Of a DNA stretch of 64,000 nucleotides, positions 26,928 through 36,645 are shown piece after piece (position 1 is the stretch's first letter; the number at the start of each line of letters is the position of its first letter). This stretch comes from Flavivirga jejuensis (GTDB lineage Bacteria > Bacteroidota > Bacteroidia > Flavobacteriales > Flavobacteriaceae). The stretch is from contig NZ_JAUOEL010000007.1 of NCBI RefSeq assembly GCF_030540765.1, positions 62,001 to 126,000 on the forward strand, in the 5' to 3' direction. The notes under the pieces are model-generated. The model was not told the origin of the DNA. It searched no databases and saw nothing but the letters and a program-made list of their open reading frames with translations. Made by a program: the position numbers and the translations under genes.

Positions 26928-28673
26928 TTAGTTAACAACAAAACGAACTGCAGTCTTAATAGTTTTCAAAATATAAATACCAGATGAAAAATTACTAATA
27001 TCAATTTTAGTTCTATTCAGTTCTATATTTTGTGTATGAAGCAATTTTCCTTGAATATCGAATATTTTAATAGCCCCAATAACATCATTATTTTTTGAAA
27101 TAATCAACTCGTCATTGGCTGGCACAGGATAAAGTTTAATAACGTTCTTATCCAAATTCACATCACTAACAGACAATGTATTTAAAGCGCCAAAACCGAC
27201 TGTAGACCCAACATTAGCAACCTTATAAGGACCATCCGTACCACCAGATCCAAATTCTTCTGCTCCAGCATCAAAGCTCGCCTCTCTATTCCCATAGAGA
27301 ATATCTTTTGTTAAAAATGAATACACCCCTACTCCAGCATCAATAGCATCACTTCCAGATACTAGCCTATAAAAATCGGTACCACTAGTTAGCAGCCCCG
27401 AAGCTACTGTCTGATTAAAATTTACACCATTGGTTAAATCCCAATTTCCGTTTTGTGTAATATTACCTTCATACTTTGAAGCTCCCGTAGGAGCAGTAAT
27501 TTCTTGTAATGCAGAAATACTAGAGTTTAACATGATGTTATTTGCTATAATAACATTCTCTGGCGCCAAAGTTAAGCTGCTATTAACAACCGTTCCCACT
27601 CTAATGCCTAAATCACAATTAACAAAAGTATTATTAACTATTTGTACATTTTTAACTTGGTAGTATTCATTGAGTGCAGACCCAGGCTTACCATTAGATA
27701 TATTTATTCCTCCAGTAGTATTAGAACCTGATCCACTTGGCTTTCTGTAATTAAGACCTTCAAAATAATTATTATACACTTTATGATCTTCCCCAATAAC
27801 TCTTACGCCTCCTGAAAATGGATTATTATTTCCAAAAAAGTAGTTACCATAAACCTCTGTATTGTTTCCATGCCTTAAAGTTAAGGTACCTTGATAATCT
27901 CTAAAGGTGTTATTATAATATTTATTACTTCCACTTTTGTTTGAAATAATTTCTACTTCACCTGACCAATTATTGAATAAATTATCATAAACCTCTGTAA
28001 ATGAATCCGAAAGAGACGTAGTACTTACTCCTATTCGTATCGCGTCTTGGTCATTTAATCCATTAACATCATTATCTACAGGAACTCTATCTGCAAAATA
28101 ATTATGATGTATTTTAGAATAATCTGGTGTAGAGTTATCATGGTTGTCGTTAATTATACTTCCCACACCATTTTTTCCTATAAAAGAGCAATAACTCACT
28201 TCGTTATAGGCTCCATAAATAATGATCCATTTAAAAATATTTTCTTCTTGACTTGCTGTACCATTATATGAATCTATTTTTACATTCCTTACATGACAAT
28301 TTACACAATGGTTATTATTGGTATCTCTAAACTCAATAACTGGTTCAATTCTTTCATTATTTGAAATAAGACCTGAGGCATTTTGAAAAATAATACCTTC
28401 AAAAATAATGTAGCTCCCTCCTATACTGATATTTGAACGTCCTTCAAAAAACACATTCCCAGGATTTTGAGCTTTAATTATACATGGTTGAGAGTCTGTA
28501 GCATTTACATTAATTGATATTTGTACATCCACCCAAGTACCATCAACAAGTTCAATAACTGTACCAGCTTGTGCATTTGAAATAGCGTTCTGAAGCTCGG
28601 TATTATTACTAACAATTTGTGCTTGAACATTAATAATTAATAACAGTAAAAATACGGGTAAATAATTTTTCAT
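26928..28673 (-). CDS. PL6-family polysaccharide lyase (alginate lyase/chondroitinase-B fold), T9SS-secreted
   Basis: A 581-residue enzyme, counting from the ATG at 28673 (the open frame continues to 28703, but a signal peptide starts at MKNYLP). Signal peptide, right-handed beta-helix domain, then a T9SS sorting domain at the C-terminus (LYPVPANDELIISKNN and SGIYILKT). Catalytic residues fit PL6: Lys246 (ISNKSG) and Arg267 (LRHGN) are 21 residues apart, the same spacing as Lys250 and Arg271 in chondroitinase B, and GGVRVIGEDHKVYNNYF follows. PL6 enzymes cleave alginate or chondroitin by beta-elimination; in this algal setting alginate is likeliest. It is secreted and faces the SusC/SusD locus on the opposite strand. 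Confidence 0.87.
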   Translation of the reverse strand: MKNYLPVFLLLLIINVQAQIVSNNTELQNAISNAQAGTVIELVDGTWVDVQISINVNATDSQPCIIKAQNPGNVFFEGRSNISIGGSYIIFEGIIFQNASGLISNNERIEPVIEFRDTNNNHCVNCHVRNVKIDSYNGTASQEENIFKWIIIYGAYNEVSYCSFIGKNGVGSIINDNHDNSTPDYSKIHHNYFADRVPVDNDVNGLNDQDAIRIGVSTTSLSDSFTEVYDNLFNNWSGEVEIISNKSGSNKYYNNTFRDYQGTLTLRHGNNTEVYGNYFFGNNNPFSGGVRVIGEDHKVYNNYFEGLNYRKPSGSGSNTTGGINISNGKPGSALNEYYQVKNVQIVNNTFVNCDLGIRVGTVVNSSLTLAPENVIIANNIMLNSSISALQEITAPTGASKYEGNITQNGNWDLTNGVNFNQTVASGLLTSGTDFYRLVSGSDAIDAGVGVYSFLTKDILYGNREASFDAGAEEFGSGGTDGPYKVANVGSTVGFGALNTLSVSDVNLDKNVIKLYPVPANDELIISKNNDVIGAIKIFDIQGKLLHTQNIELNRTKIDISNFSSGIYILKTIKTAVRFVVN

Positions 28674-28705
28674 TATGTCTAAATTAAATAATTGGAAAAC
28701 CAAAT

Positions 28706-28715
28706 TGGTTAACCA
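28706..28715. promoter_or_regulatory. Palindrome near the PL6 promoter
   Basis: TGGTTAACCA is a perfect 10-bp palindrome nested beside another, AACCAAATTGGTT (28698-28710). With the -7 box CAAATATA/TATATTTG at 28720-28727 it would sit near the transcription start, a typical repressor site. The shape TGGT..ACCA recalls GntR/FadR-type operators; that link is inference. Confidence 0.45.
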
Positions 28716-28719
28716 GTTT

Positions 28720-28736
28720 CAAATATAACAAATTTA
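28720..28736 (-). promoter_or_regulatory. Candidate -7 boxes of the PL6 gene
   Basis: Two overlapping candidates on the minus strand, TATATTTG (28720-28727) and TAAATTTG (28729-28736), both match TAnnTTTG and lie 47-63 bp before the ATG at 28673. The first gives a leader of about 40 nt. Confidence 0.45.
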
Positions 28737-28779
28737 TAAAGGAAAAATCATTTTATAATAAATTAATATAGAATAATAG

Positions 28780-30357
28780 TTAAACGTTTCCTATTAGAGT
28801 ACCAGCATTTAGTTTACCATATCCATAATATATACTGTGTCCATTATTATCGTAATTAGCATTGTGTTTATCAATTTTATCACAACTTAATTTGATAAGA
28901 TCAATGACTTCTGAAAAACTAATGTTAGGTTTTAATGAGACAAGTAATGCTAAAATTCCTGCAACTCCAGGACAAGCACTTGAAGTACCTCCAAATGTTG
29001 CTGTATAGTCTCCAACATTATATCCTCCTCCACCTTGTACATCTGTTGTCCATATACCTTCTGTTATTGGTTTTGGGTGATTGAAAAGTGGATATTCAAA
29101 ATCGTTACTAGGAAATGAACAAATTAACTCTTTTCCAAAATCGCTATAAACAGATCTTTTATCAGTATCATTGCAGGCTCCTATAGCCATTACTTTAGGA
29201 TAACTTGCGTAACCATCAAAATATATATTTTCTCTACCATTACCAGCTGCCCAAACAATAAGACAACCATTTCCATTTCTTCCCTTAGATGTTGCATAAT
29301 CGATAGCTAATCTCGTAGAATCTGGAAGTCTAACTCTTCTAGTATGAGTGGGATCACTTGGGTCACTCCAATTCCCATCACGTGGTCCCCAACTACAGGA
29401 AATTATGTCCGCTCCATTATCTGCAGCCCAAACAAAAGCCTCAGCTTCATTCATCGAGCCTAAATTTGAATTTAAACGAATGGGCATTAATTTTGAATCT
29501 GGAGCAACCCCTGAAGCCATTTTTATTCCAGAAGCACAAGCAACTCCAGCACAAGCTGTACCGTGATTTTCGTATTTGAATTTTGGTCTTGGATCGGATG
29601 TCTTTAAAGTTGCATCCCAAGGATGAACAACCTTTCCTTTTGTATTGAATTCTGGATGATCAATATCTATTCCGTCATCAATTATTGCAATTGTAGCTTC
29701 ATTACCTTTTGTATGCTTCCAAGCTTCTAATACATTTATGTGAGCATCTACATCCGTATTATTTAATTTTGTTTTTTTTAAATGCCACTGTTGTTCATAA
29801 ATATTTTTTTTCTTTTTATATCTAATAAGTTCTGGATGACATAATTCAACTTCTTTTTTGTCTAAAAGTGAATTGGCAATATCAAAAACCTTTTTACCAA
29901 CCCCAGATTTAGCTGCAACAAAATATGCATTAGCTGCATAAGTCACTTTTTTCTTTACACTAAGTTCAAATGAATCCAAAACAAACGTACACTCAGGCTC
30001 ACTTAAATGTTCTTTAAATTTTATAAATATGTTTTCCGTATATAAATGTATTCCATTATCATTATCTATAAATACACGCCCTGCAAATCTAACATTATCT
30101 TCCTTTGACACTAATTTTCGTACTTGATTTCGAATCTGTTTACCTGAAAGATCTCCAAGAGCATTACAATGATATATATTAACTAAGGCTTCAGGAAATG
30201 AAGATACTAACATTAAATTATCAACCAATCGTTTCTTTTCTGGATTCAATTGATCCCAATTTAGATGTTCTTGATTAAAACGAATTGCGACAAGTGAGTT
30301 TGCTTCTTTTAAGTTAATTTTTTGTCCTTTCTCCCCTCCAAATCTATAAGATACCAT
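28780..30357 (-). CDS. S8-family subtilisin-like serine protease without signal peptide
   Basis: A 525-residue protease. Residues about 205-515 form the S8 catalytic domain, with Asp227 (IIDDGIDIDHP), His265 (HGTACAG) and Ser459 (GGTSSACPG) and the oxyanion Asn in WAAGNG. Residues 1-200 are an N-terminal domain of a type I do not recognise (YRFGGEKGQKINL at the start). There is no hydrophobic signal peptide and no T9SS domain, so the protein probably acts inside the cell or leaves by an unusual route. A minus-strand -7-like TATATTTG lies at 30393-30400. It is next to the PL6 gene but separated by 106 bp and is not obviously part of the glycan pathway. Confidence 0.88.
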   Translation of the reverse strand: MVSYRFGGEKGQKINLKEANSLVAIRFNQEHLNWDQLNPEKKRLVDNLMLVSSFPEALVNIYHCNALGDLSGKQIRNQVRKLVSKEDNVRFAGRVFIDNDNGIHLYTENIFIKFKEHLSEPECTFVLDSFELSVKKKVTYAANAYFVAAKSGVGKKVFDIANSLLDKKEVELCHPELIRYKKKKNIYEQQWHLKKTKLNNTDVDAHINVLEAWKHTKGNEATIAIIDDGIDIDHPEFNTKGKVVHPWDATLKTSDPRPKFKYENHGTACAGVACASGIKMASGVAPDSKLMPIRLNSNLGSMNEAEAFVWAADNGADIISCSWGPRDGNWSDPSDPTHTRRVRLPDSTRLAIDYATSKGRNGNGCLIVWAAGNGRENIYFDGYASYPKVMAIGACNDTDKRSVYSDFGKELICSFPSNDFEYPLFNHPKPITEGIWTTDVQGGGGYNVGDYTATFGGTSSACPGVAGILALLVSLKPNISFSEVIDLIKLSCDKIDKHNANYDNNGHSIYYGYGKLNAGTLIGNV

Positions 30358-30582
30358 AATGTTTGATTTTATAATTAATAACCAGTATATAGCAAATATA
30401 TTGTCAACAAGTATATTTGAACATACCCAATGAAGGGTATATTTTAGAATACCCCTGCTCTAGCATGCCAAAATGGGTTCAAGTTCTTACTTAGTTTAAT
30501 CCTAATAAAATATTTTGTAGAAGTATGTGTATGGTAATGCTTAAAGGCTCTGGTTTTATAAATATTCTTCCGCAGTTGCCTG

Positions 30583-31539
30583 TTAATTCCAAGCAAGCAG
30601 TTTTCGTTCTTGCCAGTAATTATTAGAATTTATGCTATGTCTTTTTAATTCTCTTAATTCTTCTTTAGATAAAATAACCTTATTTACTTTAAGGTTGGAT
30701 TTTAAATGCTCACTGCTTGAGGCACCACTTAAAACCATACTTTTTGGCATGTTTTGCTGGCAAAATTTTAAAGCAATTGCATCTGTACCAACATGGTGTG
30801 TTTCAGCCAGTTTCTCTAAAGTATTATAGAGTTCCTTATAGTGTTTATAATTACTATTTTTAAAGAGTCGCCCATTTGCAAGCGCTTCTTTAATAATAAC
30901 TTTCTTGTCTTGTTCAAAAAGCTCGTTTGATATGGTTTCTAAACTTTGATCTAAAATATTGTAAGTTACCTGAAAAGCATCAAACAAAGCATGGCCTGCT
31001 ACTTCAACATCCAAAGCTTTTTTAATGACTTCAGTTTGATTGGCTCCAGTTGTAGTGATACCAATTTCTAAACCATATTCATATTTCAAGGTGGCAAGTC
31101 GGTTTAGAATAGCTTCGTTCTTTAAAACACCTGTTTCTATAGTAGCAGAGTGAATTTGGTATACTTTTAAGTTTGATGCAAATGTTTTAGACACCTCCCA
31201 TTGTTCATTCAATTTAGATAAACTATGTTCCTTGATTTCATGAACTTTTGCTTTGGCATCAAAATTAGCGACATACGTATATCCCCATTTTGTTGCTACT
31301 TGAATAGCAGGATCATTTTTAGTTTGTAACCATTCTAATAATAAACCTTCCGCTAAACCATAACCAGGTGCTGTATCAAAATAACGCACGCCTAAATTGT
31401 AAGCTTCTTCTAATAACTTAAATCCATTGCTTCTAAAAATTTCTAAATTTGTCTGAACTACATTAGGATATCTAATGTTAATATATTGCGGACGACCTAT
31501 AGCAGCTGTTCCAAGACCTAATTGATTCATTGAATTCAT
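30583..31539 (-). CDS. Aldo/keto reductase family oxidoreductase
   Basis: A 318-residue NAD(P)-dependent oxidoreductase with the aldo/keto reductase tetrad: Asp55 and Tyr60 (YFDTAPGYG), Lys84 (VATKWGY) and His130 (YQIHS). The sequence from VGTDAIALKF resembles the C-terminal cofactor part. Substrate is not visible. It precedes the mannitol operon on the same strand by 185 bp and could act on a sugar aldehyde, but co-transcription is not shown. The gap between them holds only an imperfect hairpin. Confidence 0.85.
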   Translation of the reverse strand: MNSMNQLGLGTAAIGRPQYINIRYPNVVQTNLEIFRSNGFKLLEEAYNLGVRYFDTAPGYGLAEGLLLEWLQTKNDPAIQVATKWGYTYVANFDAKAKVHEIKEHSLSKLNEQWEVSKTFASNLKVYQIHSATIETGVLKNEAILNRLATLKYEYGLEIGITTTGANQTEVIKKALDVEVAGHALFDAFQVTYNILDQSLETISNELFEQDKKVIIKEALANGRLFKNSNYKHYKELYNTLEKLAETHHVGTDAIALKFCQQNMPKSMVLSGASSSEHLKSNLKVNKVILSKEELRELKRHSINSNNYWQERKLLAWN

Positions 31540-31724
31540 AAAACTTCCATATGATTAAAAAAATGTATCATCTTTTTTCTGGCAATATATTTCAAATTAT
31601 TTATAGCTCATTTTAGATAATAATTGGTATAAGAAGATAATGGTATCTTATTGGTCTCAAAAATAGTTAAAACCAATGAATTTATCCAATAGATAAAGCT
31701 ATATAAAATAGTATTTGAGTAAAA

Positions 31725-32606
31725 TTAAGAATTCATAAAACTTTCAATATCCTGAGTCTTTATTTTGGGATTAGCACCTTCGTTACTTGCCACTAAAGCA
31801 CCAACTGCACAAGCAAAGTCGATGGCATTTTGAGGAGACGCCCCTTTAAGTAATTTATCTATTAAAGAAGCCAAAAAAGAATCTCCAGCTCCAACGGTAT
31901 CAACAACAACTACTTTATAACCACTATTGTAATAAAAGGCGTCTTTATAATATAGAATAGCGCCATGGCGGCCTTTTGTAACACATATTGATTTGGTGTT
32001 GGTTTGTTCTGCTATAAATTTTATAGTTTGTTCTAGAGATCGTTGAGAACCTCCATATTGCTTCGCTATTTCGAAAATTTCATCATCGTTAAATTTAATA
32101 AAATCTGCTTCGTTCATCAAGTTATTTAAAACCTCTTTGGTATAATATGGTTCCCTAAGATTAACGTCAAAAATTTTATAGCTGGCCAACTTTAAAAGGG
32201 CATAGATCGTTTTTCTTGAAGTGTCATCTCTTGCAACTAAACTCCCGAAAATAAAGGCATCCGAATTTTTAGTAATTTCCTTAGCGTCTTCAGTTAACTG
32301 AATATTATCCCAAGCTCGTGGAAATTTAATATCGTAAGAGGCCGACCCTTTTTGATTCAACATTACTTTTACTTTTCCAGTTTTTAATTTTTTATCAATT
32401 TGAATATGTTCAGCATCAACACCATGTTCCTTTATAAATTCTATTATTTTTTCACCTTTGGCATCATCACCTCTACTACTAATTATAGCAACATTATTTT
32501 TTAAAGATTGTAATCTTATGGCAACATTTAAAGGTGCACCACCAATTTTTTTGTGATTAGGAAAAACATCCCACAAAATTTCTCCGAAGCAAACTATATT
32601 TTTCAT
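31725..32606 (-). CDS. Fructokinase, PfkB/ribokinase family
   Basis: A 293-residue carbohydrate kinase. The PfkB signatures are complete: an N-terminal GEILWDVFPNHKKIGGAPLN and a C-terminal DTVGAGDSFLASL with catalytic base Asp242. It should phosphorylate fructose from mannitol to fructose 6-phosphate with ATP. It abuts the dehydrogenase gene with no gap (that gene stops at 32607, this one starts at 32606), and the pair lies downstream of three ABC-transporter genes. The same order has been described for the mannitol operon of Zobellia galactanivorans, whose kinase is active on fructose. Last gene of the operon. Confidence 0.9.
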   Translation of the reverse strand: MKNIVCFGEILWDVFPNHKKIGGAPLNVAIRLQSLKNNVAIISSRGDDAKGEKIIEFIKEHGVDAEHIQIDKKLKTGKVKVMLNQKGSASYDIKFPRAWDNIQLTEDAKEITKNSDAFIFGSLVARDDTSRKTIYALLKLASYKIFDVNLREPYYTKEVLNNLMNEADFIKFNDDEIFEIAKQYGGSQRSLEQTIKFIAEQTNTKSICVTKGRHGAILYYKDAFYYNSGYKVVVVDTVGAGDSFLASLIDKLLKGASPQNAIDFACAVGALVASNEGANPKIKTQDIESFMNS

Positions 32607-34100
32607 TTAATTTTTGTTTAAAATCTTACTGTTCGTATCTGCCACACATTTTTCAATACCATAGGTTATTATCTTTTGATATGCTTTAGTATACGCAGCA
32701 ACAAATATTTCCGATTGGTTAAGTTTACCAAATACAGACTCTATTTCTAAAAAGACTTGCGGGTTTTCTTTTGAAGCCAAGGCCTTTTCTTGTAAAATAT
32801 TTTTAATAGCATCTTTACGATGTATAGTGTTGCCATTTTTATCTTTTCCTAAACTATATACTGCCCATGCAGCTATTACTAAAGCAGCATAATCTAATGA
32901 GCCTTTTTGTTTGAGTTGTGCATTTACGGTAGGTAAAATAAATATTGGGAATTTTGCAGAACTTTCAGAACAAATTCTTTCTATTTGGTCTTTTATATAG
33001 CTGTTTCCAAATCTTTGTAGTAATGACTCCTCATATTTTTGTAAATTAATACCTTCTAAATTACCCAAAATTGGTATAACCTCATGTTTCATATATGCAC
33101 GTAAAAACGCATGTAAGTCAGGATTATTAGCGGCTTCATCTATGGTGGAATACCCCATTAAAGCACCTATAATACCTAGTATAGAATGACCTGCGTTTAG
33201 CAAACTTAATTTCATTTTTTCATATGGCGCTACATTTTCAACAAATTGTGCCCCTACGGTTTCCCAAGCTGGTCTTCCTGCAATAAAATCATCTTCTATA
33301 ACCCATTGTATAAAGGGTTCACAGACAACTGGCCATGCATCATCAATTCCCGAGGTTTCTTTTAAATTGGTTATATCAATTGGTGCTGTTGCTGGTGTAA
33401 TTCTATCTACCATAGCATTAGGAAAGGAGACGTTTTGCAATATCCAAGGTGCTAATTCTGGTTCAGCAACGAGTACATAACTCAATAACATCTTTTTGGT
33501 CATGTGTCCGTTACCTTGTATATTATCGCAAGATTGTATGGTACAACCTACTAAGCCACGCTCTTTTCTTAGTTTTAGAGCTTGAGTTAAGTATCCAAAA
33601 ATTGTTTTTGGTGCTTGTGGATGTTTTTGATCATGTTGGATCAATTGATTTTCAAAATCAAATTCACCTGTAGCTTCATTATAATTATAGCCACCTTCCG
33701 TAATGGTTAATGTAATAATCTTAACTTCTGGACTAGCCATTTTTTCAATCACTAGTAATGGATCTTCGGGGGCAAACAAATACTCTACAATAGAGCCTAT
33801 AACTCTTTTTGTTAAGGAGCCATCCAGTTCTTTTACCACAAGTGTATACAGCCCGTTTTGATCTTTTAGGGTATTGTATATTTTGGTATCGAAATCTAAT
33901 AATGCGACCCCGCAAATACCCCAATCTGTTACTGATTCGTTTAATAATTGATCGGTATAAAAGGCCTGATGTGCTCTATGAAAACCACCAACGCCAACAT
34001 GCACAATACCTGTTTTTACTTTCTCTCTATTGTATTGAGGAATAGAAACACTGTCTTTTAACTTAGGTAAGTTCAGGCTATTTAATTTATAACTAGTCAT
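32607..34100 (-). CDS. Mannitol 2-dehydrogenase (long-chain polyol dehydrogenase)
   Basis: A 497-residue enzyme starting at the ATG at 34100; the longer frame to 34148 overlaps the upstream gene and is not preferred. It oxidises D-mannitol to D-fructose with NAD+. The family active-site pattern is intact: Lys297, Asn302 and His305 in KLSLLNAGHS, with the same spacing as Lys295, Asn300 and His303 of the Pseudomonas fluorescens enzyme. The N-terminal Rossmann domain has VGVGGFHRAHQAFY. Fructuronate reductase is a related alternative; position beside a fructokinase and an ABC transporter favours mannitol. It starts 13 bp after the permease gene. Confidence 0.88.
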   Translation of the reverse strand: MTSYKLNSLNLPKLKDSVSIPQYNREKVKTGIVHVGVGGFHRAHQAFYTDQLLNESVTDWGICGVALLDFDTKIYNTLKDQNGLYTLVVKELDGSLTKRVIGSIVEYLFAPEDPLLVIEKMASPEVKIITLTITEGGYNYNEATGEFDFENQLIQHDQKHPQAPKTIFGYLTQALKLRKERGLVGCTIQSCDNIQGNGHMTKKMLLSYVLVAEPELAPWILQNVSFPNAMVDRITPATAPIDITNLKETSGIDDAWPVVCEPFIQWVIEDDFIAGRPAWETVGAQFVENVAPYEKMKLSLLNAGHSILGIIGALMGYSTIDEAANNPDLHAFLRAYMKHEVIPILGNLEGINLQKYEESLLQRFGNSYIKDQIERICSESSAKFPIFILPTVNAQLKQKGSLDYAALVIAAWAVYSLGKDKNGNTIHRKDAIKNILQEKALASKENPQVFLEIESVFGKLNQSEIFVAAYTKAYQKIITYGIEKCVADTNSKILNKN

Positions 34101-34113
34101 TTTTTCTATATAT

Positions 34114-35082
34114 TTATTTACGTTCAAAACGTTGCAGTAATACCGCAAAAATAATGATAGCGCCTTTTACTACTTGTTGTGGATAAGATGGTACATTTAA
34201 TAGATTTAAGATATTCCCTATTAATCCCAGAATAAGCACTCCCATTAAGGTATTAATAGCAGTTCCTTTACCACCATTTAAACTTGCGCCACCAATTACT
34301 ACAGCAGCAATGGCATCTAACTCCCAGGCCATTCCCATATTAGGAGACCCTAAATTTGTTCTAGATGCCACAATTATTGCAGCGGTAGCAGCTAATGCTC
34401 CTGAAATGGCATATACTAAAAACTTATATTTATTTACTTTTATGCCTGATAAGCGGGAAGCCTCTTCATTACTACCTATAGCTATAATTAATCTGCCAAA
34501 TACATTATAGCGCAACATCACCATAACTAAAATAACGATAAGGAAAAATACTAATGCAATATTAGGGATTCCCAAAGTTGAATTATTTGCAAAATTAGAC
34601 ATAAACTCGCCTCCTGGGGTTTTAAAAGTAATTGGTGACCCCTTAGAATAAATAAAACCCAGCCCTCTTGCAATGGTCATTAACGCTAATGTTGCAACAA
34701 AAGGAGCCATTTTTTGATAGGCGACCAGGTAACCTGACACACTTCCTAGTGCAAAGCCGATACTAAGTGTTATTAGAATGGCTAAGGGTAAAACAATTAT
34801 GTTTACTAAAATAGCAAAGGTTACCGCTAATAAAGCAACCATAGACCCTACTGATAAATCAATTCCGCCAGTTAAAATCACAATTAACATACCAATACTA
34901 ATAATACCAATACCAGATACTTGTTTTAATAAATTAGAAAGGTTTGTGGAGGTAAAAAACACATCTGAAATTAATGCTGAAAAAATTACCAGCAATATAA
35001 AAATGAATATCGTGTTATATTTTACTAAAAACTTAAGCACACCTCCAGGACTACTTAGTTGTTTTTTTATTGTTAAGGCCAT
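34114..35082 (-). CDS. ABC transporter permease, RbsC-like (mannitol uptake)
   Basis: A 322-residue integral membrane protein with about eight hydrophobic segments, of the ribose/galactose (RbsC, BPD_transp_2) permease type; the signature GGIDLSVGSMVALLAV and the conserved IGSNEEASRLSGIKVN and GGASLNGGKGT segments are clear. It forms the channel of the transporter whose ATPase and binding protein are encoded just upstream. ABC sugar importers are uncommon in Bacteroidota, where MFS or TonB systems dominate. Confidence 0.88.
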   Translation of the reverse strand: MALTIKKQLSSPGGVLKFLVKYNTIFIFILLVIFSALISDVFFTSTNLSNLLKQVSGIGIISIGMLIVILTGGIDLSVGSMVALLAVTFAILVNIIVLPLAILITLSIGFALGSVSGYLVAYQKMAPFVATLALMTIARGLGFIYSKGSPITFKTPGGEFMSNFANNSTLGIPNIALVFFLIVILVMVMLRYNVFGRLIIAIGSNEEASRLSGIKVNKYKFLVYAISGALAATAAIIVASRTNLGSPNMGMAWELDAIAAVVIGGASLNGGKGTAINTLMGVLILGLIGNILNLLNVPSYPQQVVKGAIIIFAVLLQRFERK

Positions 35083-35111
35083 AATTTAGATTATTTAATC
35101 ATTAAACTGTA

Positions 35112-36626
35112 TTATTTTAATGGTTCTCCAATGGAGTAACGTAAAATGTTTTCTTCAGAAAATTTTTCTTTTGGTAGTTCTCCATAAAAGGTACCTTCAT
35201 GCATCACAAGAATACGATCTGCTATCCCCATTATTTCTGGCATATCCGAAGAAATAACCACTACCCCTACTCCTTTTTTAGCGACTTCGTTAATTAGGTT
35301 ATAGATTTCTATTTTAGCACCAACATCGACACCTCGTGTAGGCTCATCAATAATAATAACCTTACTATCTATACTTAACCATTTTGCTAAAGCTACTTTT
35401 TGCTGATTTCCTCCACTTAAATTTTTAACGTCAATTTCCGAACTTGGCGTTTTAACATTCAATTTTTCAATTAAACCCAAAACATTTTTATATTCGTTAT
35501 TTACATTGATAAAACCACATTTATTAGAGATAGAGTCAAAACTGGTAACACTAATGTTTCTTCTAATAGAAAGTGGTAAAAACACACCTTCTTCTTTTCT
35601 ATCTTCTGATACAAAACCAATTTGGTGGCCTACAGCGCTTACGGGAGTATTCGTATTTATTTCTTTCCCATTTAATAGTATGGTACCAGATTTCTTTTTA
35701 TCTGCTCCAAAAATAAGCTTGGCTGTTTCGGTTCTTCCGCTACCACCCAAACCTGCTATTCCTAGTACTTCACCAGGTCTCACTGAAAATGACACATCAT
35801 GAACCAAGGTATCTTTAGCCGTTAAATTTTTAACTTCAAAAATGGGTTCTTTGCCTATTTCAACATTACGTGTAGGGTATAAATCTTTCAATTCTCTACC
35901 AATCATTAAATGAATTATACCATCTGTATCTGTTTCTGATACGGCCATACTACCTGTATCTACACCATCTCTAAGAACGGTAACAGAATCTGCTATTTTA
36001 ATAATTTCTTCTAAATGATGTGAAATGTAAATAATTGATATGCCCTTTTCCTTTAATTTAAAAAGGTTCTCGAATAATTTTTGAGTATCGGTTGGATCAA
36101 AAACAGTTGTTGGCTCGTCCAGTACTAACACTTTAGTGTCTTCAGATAATGCCTTCGCAATTTCTACTACTTGTTTCTGAACAATACTTAAGTCTCTAAC
36201 AGTTGCCGATGCATCGATTTTAAACCCTAAAGAATCTATTAATTCTTGTGCATTTTTAGTTATTTCTTTCCAATTCATCCAAAATTTACTCGCTCCTAAT
36301 TTGTGCAAATAAATATTTTCTGCGACCGATAAATCATTGACCAAAGACAATTCTTGATATACCACACTAATACCTAAAACTTGACCTTCGTGCGTGTTTT
36401 TCGGGTTTATTTCTTCTCCATTTAGTACAATTTTCCCAGTATCTTTTTGATGAACACCACTAAGAATTTTTACCAATGTAGATTTGCCAGCTCCGTTTTC
36501 GCCAAGTAAAGCATGAATTTCACCATGCTTTACTTTAAAATCTACACCATCGAGTACAGAAACAACGCCAAAACTTTTTGATATTCCGGTCATTTCAACT
36601 CGGTATTCACTTTCTGAATTTTTCAT
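35112..36626 (-). CDS. ABC transporter ATP-binding protein, RbsA-like tandem ATPase (mannitol uptake)
   Basis: A 504-residue protein with two fused nucleotide-binding domains. The first has Walker A GENGAGKST, signature LSIVQKQVVEIAKAL and Walker B VLVLDEPT. The second has a degenerate P-loop (GLGGSGRTE) but an intact signature LSGGNQQKVALAKWL and DEPTRGVD. One active and one degenerate site is the norm for RbsA-type proteins. It powers the RbsC-like permease downstream, 29 bp away. Substrate assignment comes from the mannitol dehydrogenase and kinase in the same operon. Confidence 0.9.
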   Translation of the reverse strand: MKNSESEYRVEMTGISKSFGVVSVLDGVDFKVKHGEIHALLGENGAGKSTLVKILSGVHQKDTGKIVLNGEEINPKNTHEGQVLGISVVYQELSLVNDLSVAENIYLHKLGASKFWMNWKEITKNAQELIDSLGFKIDASATVRDLSIVQKQVVEIAKALSEDTKVLVLDEPTTVFDPTDTQKLFENLFKLKEKGISIIYISHHLEEIIKIADSVTVLRDGVDTGSMAVSETDTDGIIHLMIGRELKDLYPTRNVEIGKEPIFEVKNLTAKDTLVHDVSFSVRPGEVLGIAGLGGSGRTETAKLIFGADKKKSGTILLNGKEINTNTPVSAVGHQIGFVSEDRKEEGVFLPLSIRRNISVTSFDSISNKCGFINVNNEYKNVLGLIEKLNVKTPSSEIDVKNLSGGNQQKVALAKWLSIDSKVIIIDEPTRGVDVGAKIEIYNLINEVAKKGVGVVVISSDMPEIMGIADRILVMHEGTFYGELPKEKFSEENILRYSIGEPLK

Positions 36627-36645
36627 ATCAAATAAGTTTTATTAA

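Noticed and set aside
28674-28703. Longer start for the PL6 gene
   Set aside because: The signal peptide begins at the ATG at 28673; the extra residues would precede it.
29348-29579. Overlapping antisense frames inside the subtilase gene
   Set aside because: They are open only because the coding strand is; no independent start signals or homology.
32607-34100. Fructuronate reductase (UxuB) as the identity of the dehydrogenase
   Set aside because: The family is shared, but the neighbouring fructokinase and ABC sugar genes and the intact mannitol-dehydrogenase active site favour mannitol 2-dehydrogenase. UxuB is not excluded by sequence alone.
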